Of a DNA stretch of 5,673 nt, positions 1-5,673 are shown piece by piece. The notes beneath the pieces are model-generated. The model saw nothing but the letters and a program-made list of their open reading frames with translations. It was not told the origin of the DNA and ran no database searches. The DNA is taken from the NCBI GenBank assembly GCA_019312695.1, contig JAFDCT010000063.1, positions 1 to 5,673 of the forward strand, read 5' to 3'. Made by a program: the position numbers and the translations under genes. This DNA comes from Deltaproteobacteria bacterium (GTDB lineage Bacteria > Desulfobacterota > Desulfobulbia > Desulfobulbales > BM004). Each line of letters opens with the position of its first letter. Position 1 is the first letter of the stretch.

Positions 1-523
1 ACCAGTCTGGGGCTTTACCTTTTTCAGCTGGGCAGGGGGTGAGCTTGCCGTTAATGAAATGGTAGGATTGTATATCAGTCTTTTCGATCAGGTCAGCACT
101 GGCCGAAAAATTTGACTCCGGCCAGAATATGGTGGCCTCTTTAAAATAACCGATCTGTTTTTCAAGATCGACCTGGGCATCTGATGCCTGCACAAGGTTA
201 TGGTTGTCCTGAAGAAACAGGTTGCCGGCTGCATCAACGGAATTGCTGTCAATGCTGTATTGAATCCGGTCAGCCTTAATCTCAACACCGGTTGGTGCAT
301 TTTCCTTGTATTGTTCGAGGACAACAGTCCCCTCGGCAATGATCTGTTCAGGCTCCTGCTGGTGAGTGATCCGGTCGGCTGTAATTTTCCAGGGGAGAGA
401 ATTTTCGTCTGCACCAAAACTTAACAAGGGCTGGGATATCAGGAAGAAAACAGCTGTAATGCAGGTATAAAAGCCCCTGCTGCATGGTAAAACGGGTGCC
501 AAGCCCCTCTCTCCCTGTTCCAT
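1..523 (-). CDS. lptD: LPS-assembly protein LptD, N-terminal 174 residues (runs off left edge)
   Basis: The reading frame is open from an ATG at 523 to the window edge, so only the N-terminus is visible. LptD is the outer-membrane beta-barrel that, with LptE, inserts lipopolysaccharide into the outer leaflet. Seen: a signal-peptide-like start with hydrophobic core YTCITAVFFLIS (residues 19-30) and probable cleavage near FGA-DEN (36-41). An OstA/LptA-like beta-jellyroll follows (about 44-150, with WKITADRI, IIAEGTVVLEQ, IKADRIQY and VDAAGNLFLQD repeats). Next comes the segment GKLTPCP...PDW (159-174), which matches the family hallmark around the N-terminal disulfide cysteine, here Cys164. The barrel would lie outside the window. 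The ATG has GAAGGA directly abutting it, which is too close for a good ribosome site. A TTG at 502 preceded by GGGAGAGAGG is an alternative start that keeps the signal peptide. The gene lies 105 bp after ilvD on the same strand. A TATAAA at 552-557 without a clear -35 box could be a weak promoter of its own. Confidence 0.85.
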   Translation of the reverse strand, partial: MEQGERGLAPVLPCSRGFYTCITAVFFLISQPLLSFGADENSLPWKITADRITHQQEPEQIIAEGTVVLEQYKENAPTGVEIKADRIQYSIDSNSVDAAGNLFLQDNHNLVQASDAQVDLEKQIGYFKEATIFWPESNFSASADLIEKTDIQSYHFINGKLTPCPAEKGKAPDW

Positions 524-628
524 TCCTTCAATTATGCTGAATTTGCAAAAATTTATAAGCCAAAGGGTGTGACCTGAATTCGGGATAATCTTTCCCAAGA
601 TGCCCAGAGATTTTTTTTTGAAAGCAGT

Positions 629-2290
629 CTAATCTTTCAGAATTGCTCCTGTGCTGCCGGAGGTTACAAGCTTGGCATAGCGCGCCACATAACCGGATGT
701 TATATTAGGTGCAGGCGGCTGCCATTCCTGTCTCCGTTTTTCCAGTTCAGTTTCATTTACCCTGAGTTCAATTTTCTTTGCCGGGATATCAATGGCGATG
801 ATGTCTCCTTCCTGCACCAGGCCGATGGGACCTCCCTCGGCAGCCTCGGGTGATATATGGCCAAGGCAGGCACCCTGGGTGCCTCCTGAAAAACGCCCGT
901 CGGTGAGGAGAGCCACACTTTTCCCAAGGCCCATTCCTATAATAGCCGAGGTGGGAGAAAGCATTTCAGGCATGCCCGGCCCACCCTTTGGACCACAGTA
1001 GCGGATAACAACTACATCACCTGATTTGATTGTATTACCAAGAATGGCAGCCTGAGCCGCAGCCTCTGAATTGAAAACCCTGGCCGGACCTTCGTGGGTC
1101 AGCATTTCATCGGCAACTGCAGACTGTTTGACAACAGCACCGTCCGGTGCCAGGTTGCCGTACAGCACAGCGATGCCACCTTTGGCGTGATAGGGGTTGT
1201 CGACTGACCGGATAATCTCATGGTCACGGATCTTAACTCTGGAAAGGTTGTCTCCCAGGGTTTTGCCGGTGACAGTCATGACGTCTGTGTGAATGATGTT
1301 TTTTTGGGTCAACTCGGAAATAACTGCCGGTACGCCACCTGCCTCATCGAGTTGCTGTAGGCTATGAGGCCCGCCCGGGATAAGAGAACAGAGATGGGGA
1401 GCCTTATCACTAACAGCGTTGAAAAGATCAAGGCTGAGATCAACACCTGCTTCCCTTGCAATGGCCGGGACATGCAGAACGGTGTTAGTGGAGCAGCCTA
1501 AAGCCATATCAACGGCCATGGCATTCTCAAAGGCTTTAACCGTAGCTATATCCCGGGGCTTGATATTTTTTTCCAGCAGGTTCATTATCGCCATACCTGC
1601 CTGCTTGGCAAGACGGAGCCTGGCAGAGGCAACAGCTGGAATGGTGCCGTTGCCGGGCAATCCCAGACCAATGGCCTCGGTCAGGCAATTCATCGAGTTA
1701 GCGGTGAACATGCCGGCACATGAACCGCAGCCGGGACAGGCCGAGTCTTCAAGCTCACAGAGTTCCTCTTCAGTCATTGTTTTAGCTTTAACGCGGCCGA
1801 CACCCTCAAAAACACTGACAAGATGAACATTCTTGCCCTGAAAACGTCCGGTAAGCATGGGACCGCCACTGACCATGACAGCCGGAATGTTCACCCGCAG
1901 CATGGCCATAAGCATTCCCGGAGTTACCTTGTCGCAGTTGGGTATCATCACCATGCCGTCAAAAGGGTGGGCCTGCGCCATTATTTCAACAGAATCTGCA
2001 ATGATCTCACGACTGGCCAGTGAGTATTTCATACCGGTGTGGTTCATGGCAATTCCATCGCATACCCCTATTGTGCCGAATGCTATGGGAGTTCCGCCTG
2101 CCATCCTGATGCCGGCCTTAACCGCCTCCAAAATTTTGTCGAGATGGATATGGCCGGGGATGATTTCATTGTGAGCATGGGCTATGCCGATCAAAGGTCT
2201 GCTAATCTCTTCATTGGTGTACCCCATGGCTTTCATCAGAGAACGGTGGGGCGCTCTTTCAATTCCTTTTTTTATGAGATCACTTCGCAT
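629..2290 (-). CDS. ilvD: Dihydroxy-acid dehydratase
   Basis: This cytoplasmic Fe-S enzyme dehydrates 2,3-dihydroxy-isovalerate and 2,3-dihydroxy-3-methylvalerate to the 2-keto acids that precede valine, leucine and isoleucine. At 553 residues it is full length for the shorter bacterial/archaeal IlvD form (E. coli's is about 616). Seen: [15 protein letters not shown] (77-91), the first family signature [13 protein letters not shown] (118-130; Cys119, metal-binding Asp120 and Lys121), [18 protein letters not shown] (185-202; Cys191 is the expected cluster ligand), and the second signature [20 protein letters not shown] (464-483) with the likely catalytic Ser468. The position that carries a cysteine in [2Fe-2S] dehydratases (PCH/PCN) is Gly46 in [10 protein letters not shown], as in E. 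coli, which hints at an oxygen-sensitive [4Fe-4S] cluster. The start at 2290 is supported by AGGAAA (2297-2302) six bases upstream. Edd (6-phosphogluconate dehydratase) is a paralogue, but length and motifs favour IlvD. Confidence 0.97.
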   Translation of the reverse strand: MRSDLIKKGIERAPHRSLMKAMGYTNEEISRPLIGIAHAHNEIIPGHIHLDKILEAVKAGIRMAGGTPIAFGTIGVCDGIAMNHTGMKYSLASREIIADSVEIMAQAHPFDGMVMIPNCDKVTPGMLMAMLRVNIPAVMVSGGPMLTGRFQGKNVHLVSVFEGVGRVKAKTMTEEELCELEDSACPGCGSCAGMFTANSMNCLTEAIGLGLPGNGTIPAVASARLRLAKQAGMAIMNLLEKNIKPRDIATVKAFENAMAVDMALGCSTNTVLHVPAIAREAGVDLSLDLFNAVSDKAPHLCSLIPGGPHSLQQLDEAGGVPAVISELTQKNIIHTDVMTVTGKTLGDNLSRVKIRDHEIIRSVDNPYHAKGGIAVLYGNLAPDGAVVKQSAVADEMLTHEGPARVFNSEAAAQAAILGNTIKSGDVVVIRYCGPKGGPGMPEMLSPTSAIIGMGLGKSVALLTDGRFSGGTQGACLGHISPEAAEGGPIGLVQEGDIIAIDIPAKKIELRVNETELEKRRQEWQPPAPNITSGYVARYAKLVTSGSTGAILKD

Positions 2291-2313
2291 AATTGGTTTC
2301 CTGTTCTGCAGTT

Positions 2314-2343
2314 ATTATATTAAATTCTTTATTTTACTTTCAA
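2314..2343 (-). promoter_or_regulatory. sigma70-type promoter of ilvD
   Basis: Reading the minus strand, TTGAAA (2343-2338; five of six to TTGACA) is followed after 18 bp by a perfect TATAAT (2319-2314). Transcription would start near 2307. That leaves a leader of only about 17 nt before the ilvD ATG, with its AGGAAA ribosome site inside it, so there is no room for a T-box or leader-peptide attenuator. Any control would have to act on initiation. Confidence 0.7.
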
Positions 2344-2370
2344 AATGTACCAATAAATGCCTGTTAGTTC

Positions 2371-2459
2371 CTACGCAGCTCTGTAGCATGAGACGAAAGA
2401 TGGTATGGAAAAATTTTAATTTTCAGCGTTGGTTAGTATCAGTGGAGGAATCTACGCAG
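2371..2459. repeat. Direct repeat of octamer CTACGCAG (two copies)
   Basis: CTACGCAG occurs at 2371-2378 and again at 2452-2459, 81 bp apart. The first copy is followed immediately by CTCTGTAG, an inverted near-match (six of eight), which makes a 16-bp imperfect palindrome at 2371-2386. It could be a regulator site upstream of the ilvD promoter, but eight bases recurring in about 400 bp can also be chance. Confidence 0.25.
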
Positions 2460-2573
2460 AGCAGTGTCGGGTGTCAAGAAAAATGAGCAGATTGCACTGG
2501 GGGGTCATGCCCTGTGGTTTAAGCAAGTGTAATAGTCATGCTGTCAAAATAGCCTTGATTATCGTAATAGTAT

Positions 2574-2604
2574 GAATTAATTTAGCCTTTTTGTAAATTA
2601 ATTC
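2574..2604. repeat. Perfect 11-bp inverted repeat, AT-rich
   Basis: GAATTAATTTA (2574-2584) and its exact reverse complement TAAATTAATTC (2594-2604) flank a 9-nt centre, GCCTTTTTG. The symmetry is perfect over 22 paired positions. It sits 67 bp upstream of the radical SAM start codon. An operator for a dimeric regulator is the simplest reading. As an RNA hairpin it would be weak (nearly all A-U), and it is not followed by a T-tract, so a terminator is unlikely. Confidence 0.6.
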
Positions 2605-2628
2605 GGTAATTTTTAAGAATAACGCACT

Positions 2629-2646
2629 GGTTCAGCAAGCTGAACC
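2629..2646 (+). repeat. Perfect 18-bp inverted repeat next to the radical SAM ribosome site
   Basis: GGTTCAGC (2629-2636) and GCTGAACC (2639-2646) are exact reverse complements around a central AA. In RNA this gives a 7-bp stem with a CAAG tetraloop, six bases before the AAAGGA (2652-2657) that should serve the downstream gene. It may be a DNA operator, or a leader hairpin affecting translation. No U-run follows, so it is not an intrinsic terminator. Confidence 0.6.
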
Positions 2647-2651
2647 CGGCC

Positions 2652-2657
2652 AAAGGA
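2652..2657 (+). promoter_or_regulatory. Ribosome binding site of the radical SAM gene (long spacing)
   Basis: AAAGGA is the only Shine-Dalgarno-like element before the ATG at 2671. It lies 13 nt away, longer than usual. An ATG at 2658 directly abuts it but is in another frame. In the gene's own frame a TGA at 2641 and the lack of other start codons leave 2671 as the only plausible start. Confidence 0.45.
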
Positions 2658-2670
2658 ATGCAGTTACTGT

Positions 2671-3657
2671 ATGAAACATCTATTTGGTCCGGTCAATTCG
2701 AGAAGACTGGGACTTTCACAGGGCATTGATCTTCTGCCGCCCAAAACCTGCAATTTTAATTGCATTTACTGTGAAATTAACAGAGCCCCGCAGCTTTCAT
2801 GTGAGCGAGGTGAGCACGTTCCCACTGAGATCATACTTGCTGAAATTGATGAGCTGCTGGCAGATGAGTCACGGGTGCGTGATCTTGATGTTTTCACCAT
2901 TACGGCGTCTGGCGAGCCGACTCTGCACACAGGTATAGGTACAATTATACGACACATAAAGCATAAGACCGACAAACCTGTGGCCATCCTGACAAATGGT
3001 TCACAGTTGCACCTGAAGGAGGTGCAGGAGGACCTGATGGCGGCTGATGTCGTCATACCTTCCCTGGATGCGGCTAGGCCTGAGAGTTTTCGCCGAGTAA
3101 ACCGGCCGGCAAAGTGCAGCGAGGATCTGGAGACGATTATAGGCGGTATTGCAGACTTCAGCCGGAAATTTACCGGTGAGACCTGGCTTGAGGTACTGCT
3201 TGTCGAGAATATCAACGATTCTCCTGAAGATATTGTAGCGCTGCAAAAGGCCATTGCCAGGATCAGGCCGACCAGGGTGCAGCTTAACACGGTGGCCAGG
3301 CCACCTTTTGAAGCCTTTGCCAAACCGTTGACCCGTAAAAGAATGGAAGAGGTTAAGGGAGAGATTGAAAAAGAATATGACATACCGGTAGATATTCTGG
3401 CTGGCAGCAAGGACAATGAAATTCCGGATTCCGGCAAAGAAAAAGAAGGTATATCTGAGAAACTATCTGCCGCTGACGTTGAGGACGAAATAAGTAAAAT
3501 GCTCTTGCGGCGTCCCTGTACAGCTTCAGAGATTGCCGAGACACTCAGCATGACACAGCCACGTACATCTGAAGTCCTTAAGGATATGGAAAACCGCGGC
3601 TGCTTGACAGTAAAAATTCATGGCGGCAAAAAATACTACAGAACGGTAATGGGATAG
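2671..3657 (+). CDS. Radical SAM protein (COG0731 type) with C-terminal winged helix
   Basis: This is a 328-residue radical S-adenosylmethionine enzyme. Seen: the family opening FGPVNSRRLGLSQGIDLLPP (5-24), then the cluster motif CNFNCIYC (CxxxCxxC; Cys27, Cys31, Cys34), which binds a [4Fe-4S] cluster and SAM. Also present are the SAM-contacting TASGEPTLH (78-86), ILTNGS (106-111), VVIPSLDAA (127-135) and QLNTVARPP (204-212). After a charged linker (about 245-265), residues 268-328 form a winged-helix-like domain: RRPCTASEIAETLSMTQPRTSEVLKDMENRG is helix-turn-helix, and VKIHGGKKYYRT the wing. The N-terminal domain belongs to the group often annotated as 'wyosine synthetase-like' or plain Fe-S oxidoreductase. 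The substrate is not established, and the winged helix suggests nucleic-acid binding only by inference. The start is fixed by the conserved FGPV opening. The ribonuclease gene begins 10 bp after its stop, so co-transcription is likely. Confidence 0.9.
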   Translation: MKHLFGPVNSRRLGLSQGIDLLPPKTCNFNCIYCEINRAPQLSCERGEHVPTEIILAEIDELLADESRVRDLDVFTITASGEPTLHTGIGTIIRHIKHKTDKPVAILTNGSQLHLKEVQEDLMAADVVIPSLDAARPESFRRVNRPAKCSEDLETIIGGIADFSRKFTGETWLEVLLVENINDSPEDIVALQKAIARIRPTRVQLNTVARPPFEAFAKPLTRKRMEEVKGEIEKEYDIPVDILAGSKDNEIPDSGKEKEGISEKLSAADVEDEISKMLLRRPCTASEIAETLSMTQPRTSEVLKDMENRGCLTVKIHGGKKYYRTVMG

Positions 3658-3667
3658 CCAACAAAAA

Positions 3668-5506
3668 ATGAACAAATTTGTCGATAATCTGCTGGGAAAA
3701 ATAGACCAGTTGAAAAGGAAAGTTATGACCGATACAGAAACAAATCATGATAATAAAACTGAAGAGTCAGCTGGCAGCTCTGATAGCGGACAAAAGGCAG
3801 CAGATAGTAGTGGAAACAGCACTGACACCGGAGCCGTGAAGAAAGAACGCCCCAAAAGCAGGCCCAGGAGAAAAAATACCAAGCCTAAGTCAAAAGCAGC
3901 CGACTCATCAGGCCAAAAAGAAACAGCCCAAAGAGCGAAAAAACAGCCCCCTAAAAGCCAGGCGCCTCAAAGCGGTCAGGTAGCAAAAAAGACGGAGAAA
4001 GAGCCGGTAATCAAGCTGCTCATAAATGCTGAGGAACCGGAGGAATGCAGGATAGCCCTTATCGAAGACGGCAAGGTCGAATCTTTTCATGTCACAACCG
4101 TTGTCCATGAACAAACCAAGGGCAATATTTACAAGGGACGCGTCACAGCCATTGAGCCGAATCTGCAGGCTGCTTTTGTGGATATCGGTACCGGAAAAAA
4201 TGTTTTTCTGCCATTCAGTGAGATACACCCGGAGTATTATACCTGTGACAAGTCGGCCCAGAAGCACTGGAAGGACTTGAATATTCAGGAGGTAATCAAG
4301 AAGGGTCAGGAAATACTCGTCCAGGTTGTAAAAGAGGCTGCCGGCACCAAGGGTGCCAGTGTCACGACATACCTGTCACTACCCGGCCGTTTCCTGGTAT
4401 TGATGCCCGGCAGCGACAGCCACGGTATTTCAAGAAAAATAGAAGATGAGGAAGAAAGGTCCAAACTGCGCATCATGATGAACTCGCTCAATATTCCTGA
4501 AGGTATAGGCTATATAATCAGGACAGCGAGCAAGGATATAACCAAAACAGGGCTTAATAAAGACCTGCGGTATCTGCTCAGGTTATGGCAGGAAACAAAA
4601 AAACGCGGCCAGACAGTTCAATCACCGGCATTGATCTATAAGGACCAGGATATAATCGCCAAGGTCCTGCGCGATTATTATACCCCTGATATCCAGGAAA
4701 TACTGGTCGACAGCCAGGATGCACAAAAGCAGGTCAGGGATTTTCTCGGACTTCTTCCAGCTAAACAACGCAAGACAACGGTACGGCTGCACCAGGGTTC
4801 ACGGCCGATTTTCAACCAGTATGCTGTTGAAGATCAAATTGAGCAGATATACCAGCCCATAGTTAAGCTGCCATCCGGCGGCTCGATCGTGATCAACCCG
4901 ACAGAGGCGCTGGTGGCCATAGACGTAAATTCCGGGCGCACAGCCAAGGACAAGAATTTCAATGAAACTATTTTCCTGGCCAATATGGAAGCAGCGGCAG
5001 AGCTTGCCAGGCAGCTGCGCTTGCGCGACCTGGGCGGGCTCATTGTCATAGACTTCATTGACATGCGCAATGCCCGGCATATACGGGATGTGGAAAAGCA
5101 GGTGAAAGCCAGCATGAAGAGGGATCGCGCCAAGGTTGATATAAGCCGGATATCAAAATTCGGCCTTATGCAGATCTCCAGGCAGAAGCTTGGAAGGCCC
5201 ATAGAGATGGGAAGTTATCATGCATGTGAATACTGCCAGGGGAGAGGTGTTACCCGATCGGTGGAGACCCAGTCCCTCTCCTATCTGCGGCGCATCCAGA
5301 CAGGGGTGGCCCATAAGGATGTTGTTGGTGTAAAATGCCGACTGCCAATAAAAGTTGCCCAGTATCTGTTAAACAACAAGCGCGAGGAACTGCTTGAGAT
5401 AGAGAAGGAATATGGGGCAACAATCAGGATAGAACCGGCCCCGGAAATGACACCTGCGGATCATGATATAGAGTTTATCAAGTCAGGGAATGACTCCAGC
5501 AAGTAA
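3668..5506 (+). CDS. rng: Ribonuclease E/G family endoribonuclease
   Basis: This is a single-strand-specific, 5'-end-sensing endoribonuclease for rRNA/tRNA maturation and mRNA decay. In 612-residue numbering: residues 4-19 form an amphipathic helix; about 21-112 is a Lys/Arg/Ser/Pro/Gln-rich, probably disordered tail; the catalytic core starts near 113. Seen: S1 domain with GNIYKGRVTAIEPNLQAAFVDIG (152-174), TTYLSLPGRFLVLMP (233-247), the 5'-monophosphate sensor motif IIRTA (Arg285, Thr286), the DNase I-like domain with catalytic Asp419 (AIDVNSG) and Asp462 (IDFIDM), and the Zn-link CEYC (Cys520, Cys523). It ends about 90 residues after the Zn-link with no RNase E-type C-terminal scaffold, so it resembles RNase G, but the long N-terminal tail is unlike E. 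coli RNase G (489 aa). Start: ATG 3668 has no Shine-Dalgarno but lies 10 bp after the upstream stop (possible coupling). ATG 3725 (593 aa) has AAGGAA 4 nt upstream and is a serious alternative. Confidence 0.93.
   Translation: MNKFVDNLLGKIDQLKRKVMTDTETNHDNKTEESAGSSDSGQKAADSSGNSTDTGAVKKERPKSRPRRKNTKPKSKAADSSGQKETAQRAKKQPPKSQAPQSGQVAKKTEKEPVIKLLINAEEPEECRIALIEDGKVESFHVTTVVHEQTKGNIYKGRVTAIEPNLQAAFVDIGTGKNVFLPFSEIHPEYYTCDKSAQKHWKDLNIQEVIKKGQEILVQVVKEAAGTKGASVTTYLSLPGRFLVLMPGSDSHGISRKIEDEEERSKLRIMMNSLNIPEGIGYIIRTASKDITKTGLNKDLRYLLRLWQETKKRGQTVQSPALIYKDQDIIAKVLRDYYTPDIQEILVDSQDAQKQVRDFLGLLPAKQRKTTVRLHQGSRPIFNQYAVEDQIEQIYQPIVKLPSGGSIVINPTEALVAIDVNSGRTAKDKNFNETIFLANMEAAAELARQLRLRDLGGLIVIDFIDMRNARHIRDVEKQVKASMKRDRAKVDISRISKFGLMQISRQKLGRPIEMGSYHACEYCQGRGVTRSVETQSLSYLRRIQTGVAHKDVVGVKCRLPIKVAQYLLNNKREELLEIEKEYGATIRIEPAPEMTPADHDIEFIKSGNDSSK
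3715..3720 (+). promoter_or_regulatory. Internal ribosome binding site for alternative RNase start at 3725
   Basis: AAGGAA precedes the in-frame ATG at 3725 (codon 20) by four bases, a near-ideal arrangement. The ATG at 3668 has only A-rich sequence before it. Taken alone this favours 3725 as the main start. However, codons 1-19 encode a clean amphipathic helix, which argues that they may also be translated. Confidence 0.5.
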
Positions 5507-5525
5507 TTTGCTGGGTTATATTTAT
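5496..5525 (+). terminator. Possible intrinsic terminator overlapping the rng stop codon
   Basis: CCAGCAA (5496-5502) and TTGCTGG (5508-5514) form a perfect 7-bp stem around GTAAT, so the TAA stop (5504-5506) sits in the loop. It is followed by GTTATATTTAT, a broken rather than pure T-tract. The position at the end of the two-gene unit and before a separately promoted tRNA fits a terminator, but the weak tail makes it uncertain. Confidence 0.4.
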
Positions 5526-5548
5526 CCTGATTAATGACAGAAACGTTC

Positions 5549-5577
5549 TTGTGGACAAAACAATTTTAGGGTATAAG
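5549..5577 (+). promoter_or_regulatory. Candidate promoter of tRNA-Arg
   Basis: TTGTGG (5549-5554) is followed after 17 bp by TATAAG (5572-5577; five of six to TATAAT). The predicted start, near 5584, leaves roughly 12 nt before the mature tRNA. The -35 match is only partial (TTG), so this is a moderate call. Confidence 0.5.
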
Positions 5578-5595
5578 AGCACCCTGTAAAACAAT

Positions 5596-5672
5596 GCGCC
5601 TGTAGCTCAGCTGGATAGAGTGCCGGACTACGAATCCGTAGGTCGCAGGTTCGAATCCTGCCAGGCGCGCCA
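5596..5672 (+). tRNA. tRNA-Arg (anticodon ACG)
   Basis: The full cloverleaf can be drawn: acceptor GCGCCTG/CAGGCGC (5596-5602 with 5662-5668, perfect), D arm GCTC/GAGT around AGCTGGATA, and anticodon stem CCGGA/TCCGT. The loop is CTACGAA with anticodon ACG at 5630-5632. The variable loop is AGGTC, and the T arm is GCAGG-TTCGAAT-CCTGC. The discriminator is G, followed by a genome-encoded CCA (5670-5672). The anticodon would be edited to ICG by TadA and read CGU, CGC and CGA. The D arm and loops match E. coli tRNA-Arg(ACG) closely as I recall it. The outermost anticodon-stem pair, 27-43, is a C-U mismatch. The gene is complete and ends one base before the window edge. Confidence 0.97.
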
Positions 5673-5673
5673 G

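Larger units (their letters stand above)
2291..2670. other. 380-bp divergent intergenic region
   Basis: This gene-free stretch lies between the divergent ilvD and radical SAM genes. It is AT-rich at both ends. The ilvD-proximal part carries the ilvD promoter. The middle (about 2370-2520) shows no convincing ORF; it contains a repeated CTACGCAG octamer (2371-2378 and 2452-2459) and a weak imperfect hairpin (2495-2517). The plus-strand end carries two perfect inverted repeats listed separately. I found no convincing sigma70 promoter for the plus-strand operon: candidates such as TTGTAA (2591-2596) with TAAGAA (2614-2619) are poor matches. Confidence 0.7.

Noticed and set aside
88..417. A 109-codon minus-strand frame at the left end
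   Set aside because: It overlaps lptD in another frame on the same strand. The lptD frame has a signal peptide and family motifs; this one has neither.
580..619. Possible plus-strand terminator: AATCTTT/AGAGATT pairing followed by nine Ts (611-619)
   Set aside because: There is no plus-strand gene upstream for it to serve. On the minus strand, where ilvD ends, the tract is A9, so it cannot terminate ilvD.
2291..2313. T-box, riboswitch or leader-peptide attenuator for ilvD
   Set aside because: The likely transcript leader is only about 17 nt, too short for any of these.
1419..2486. Several plus-strand open frames opposite ilvD and its upstream region
   Set aside because: Antisense to strongly conserved ilvD codons, with no ribosome sites or recognisable protein features.
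2495..2517. Imperfect hairpin CACTGGG...CCCTGTG in the intergenic region
   Set aside because: The stem is short with a T-T mismatch, has no T-tract, and no adjacent gene signal gives it a role.
2541..2619. sigma70 promoter for the radical SAM-rng operon
   Set aside because: Several -35/-10 pairs were tried (for example TTGTAA with TAAGAA, TTGATT with TAATTT), but none matches well enough to report as a feature.
2766..3551. A 261-codon minus-strand open frame opposite the radical SAM gene
   Set aside because: Its translation is Ser/Ile-rich with no recognisable domain, and it lies entirely antisense to a gene with clear catalytic motifs. It is a frame shadow.
5596..5673. tRNA 3' end as an attachment site for an integrated element
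   Set aside because: The window stops one base after the tRNA, and no integrase or repeated tRNA 3' end is visible, so nothing supports it here.
1..5673. CRISPR array, insertion sequence or phage/defence module
   Set aside because: No spaced repeats, transposase, terminal repeats or defence-type genes were seen. All large ORFs are housekeeping or conserved families.

Overview
The window looks like an ordinary chromosomal segment of a Gram-negative, LPS-bearing bacterium. It has mid-range GC and sequence features that remind me of the Desulfobacterota (delta-proteobacterial) lineage. That assignment rests on the protein style (clostridial/archaeal-like IlvD, COG0731-type radical SAM protein, RNase E/G with a basic N-terminal tail) and is tentative. 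The outer-membrane assembly gene at the left edge makes a diderm host firm.

Layout: on the minus strand, a strong sigma70-like promoter (2314-2343) drives ilvD (629-2290, dihydroxy-acid dehydratase, branched-chain amino acid synthesis). About 105 bp further down is the start of lptD (1-523), cut off by the left edge of the window after 174 codons. From 2291 to 2670 is a 380-bp divergent intergenic region. It holds the ilvD promoter, an octamer repeat, and two perfect inverted repeats (2574-2604 and 2629-2646) that lie just upstream of the plus-strand genes.

On the plus strand, a radical SAM protein with a C-terminal winged helix (2671-3657) is followed after 10 bp by an RNase E/G-family ribonuclease (3668-5506). 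The two very probably form an operon. A hairpin straddling the ribonuclease stop codon may end it. A separate promoter-like site (5549-5577) precedes a complete tRNA-Arg(ACG) gene with an encoded CCA (5596-5672), which ends one base before the right edge.

Functionally, the left half is biosynthesis and envelope assembly. The right half is RNA-centred: a radical SAM enzyme of the COG0731 group (often named after wyosine-type tRNA modification, but of unproven function), an endoribonuclease, and a tRNA. I see no mobile element, CRISPR array, phage gene or obvious new defence system. The points most worth a second look are the unusual N-terminus of the RNase (amphipathic helix, basic disordered tail, two competing starts) and the paired inverted repeats in front of the radical SAM-RNase operon.
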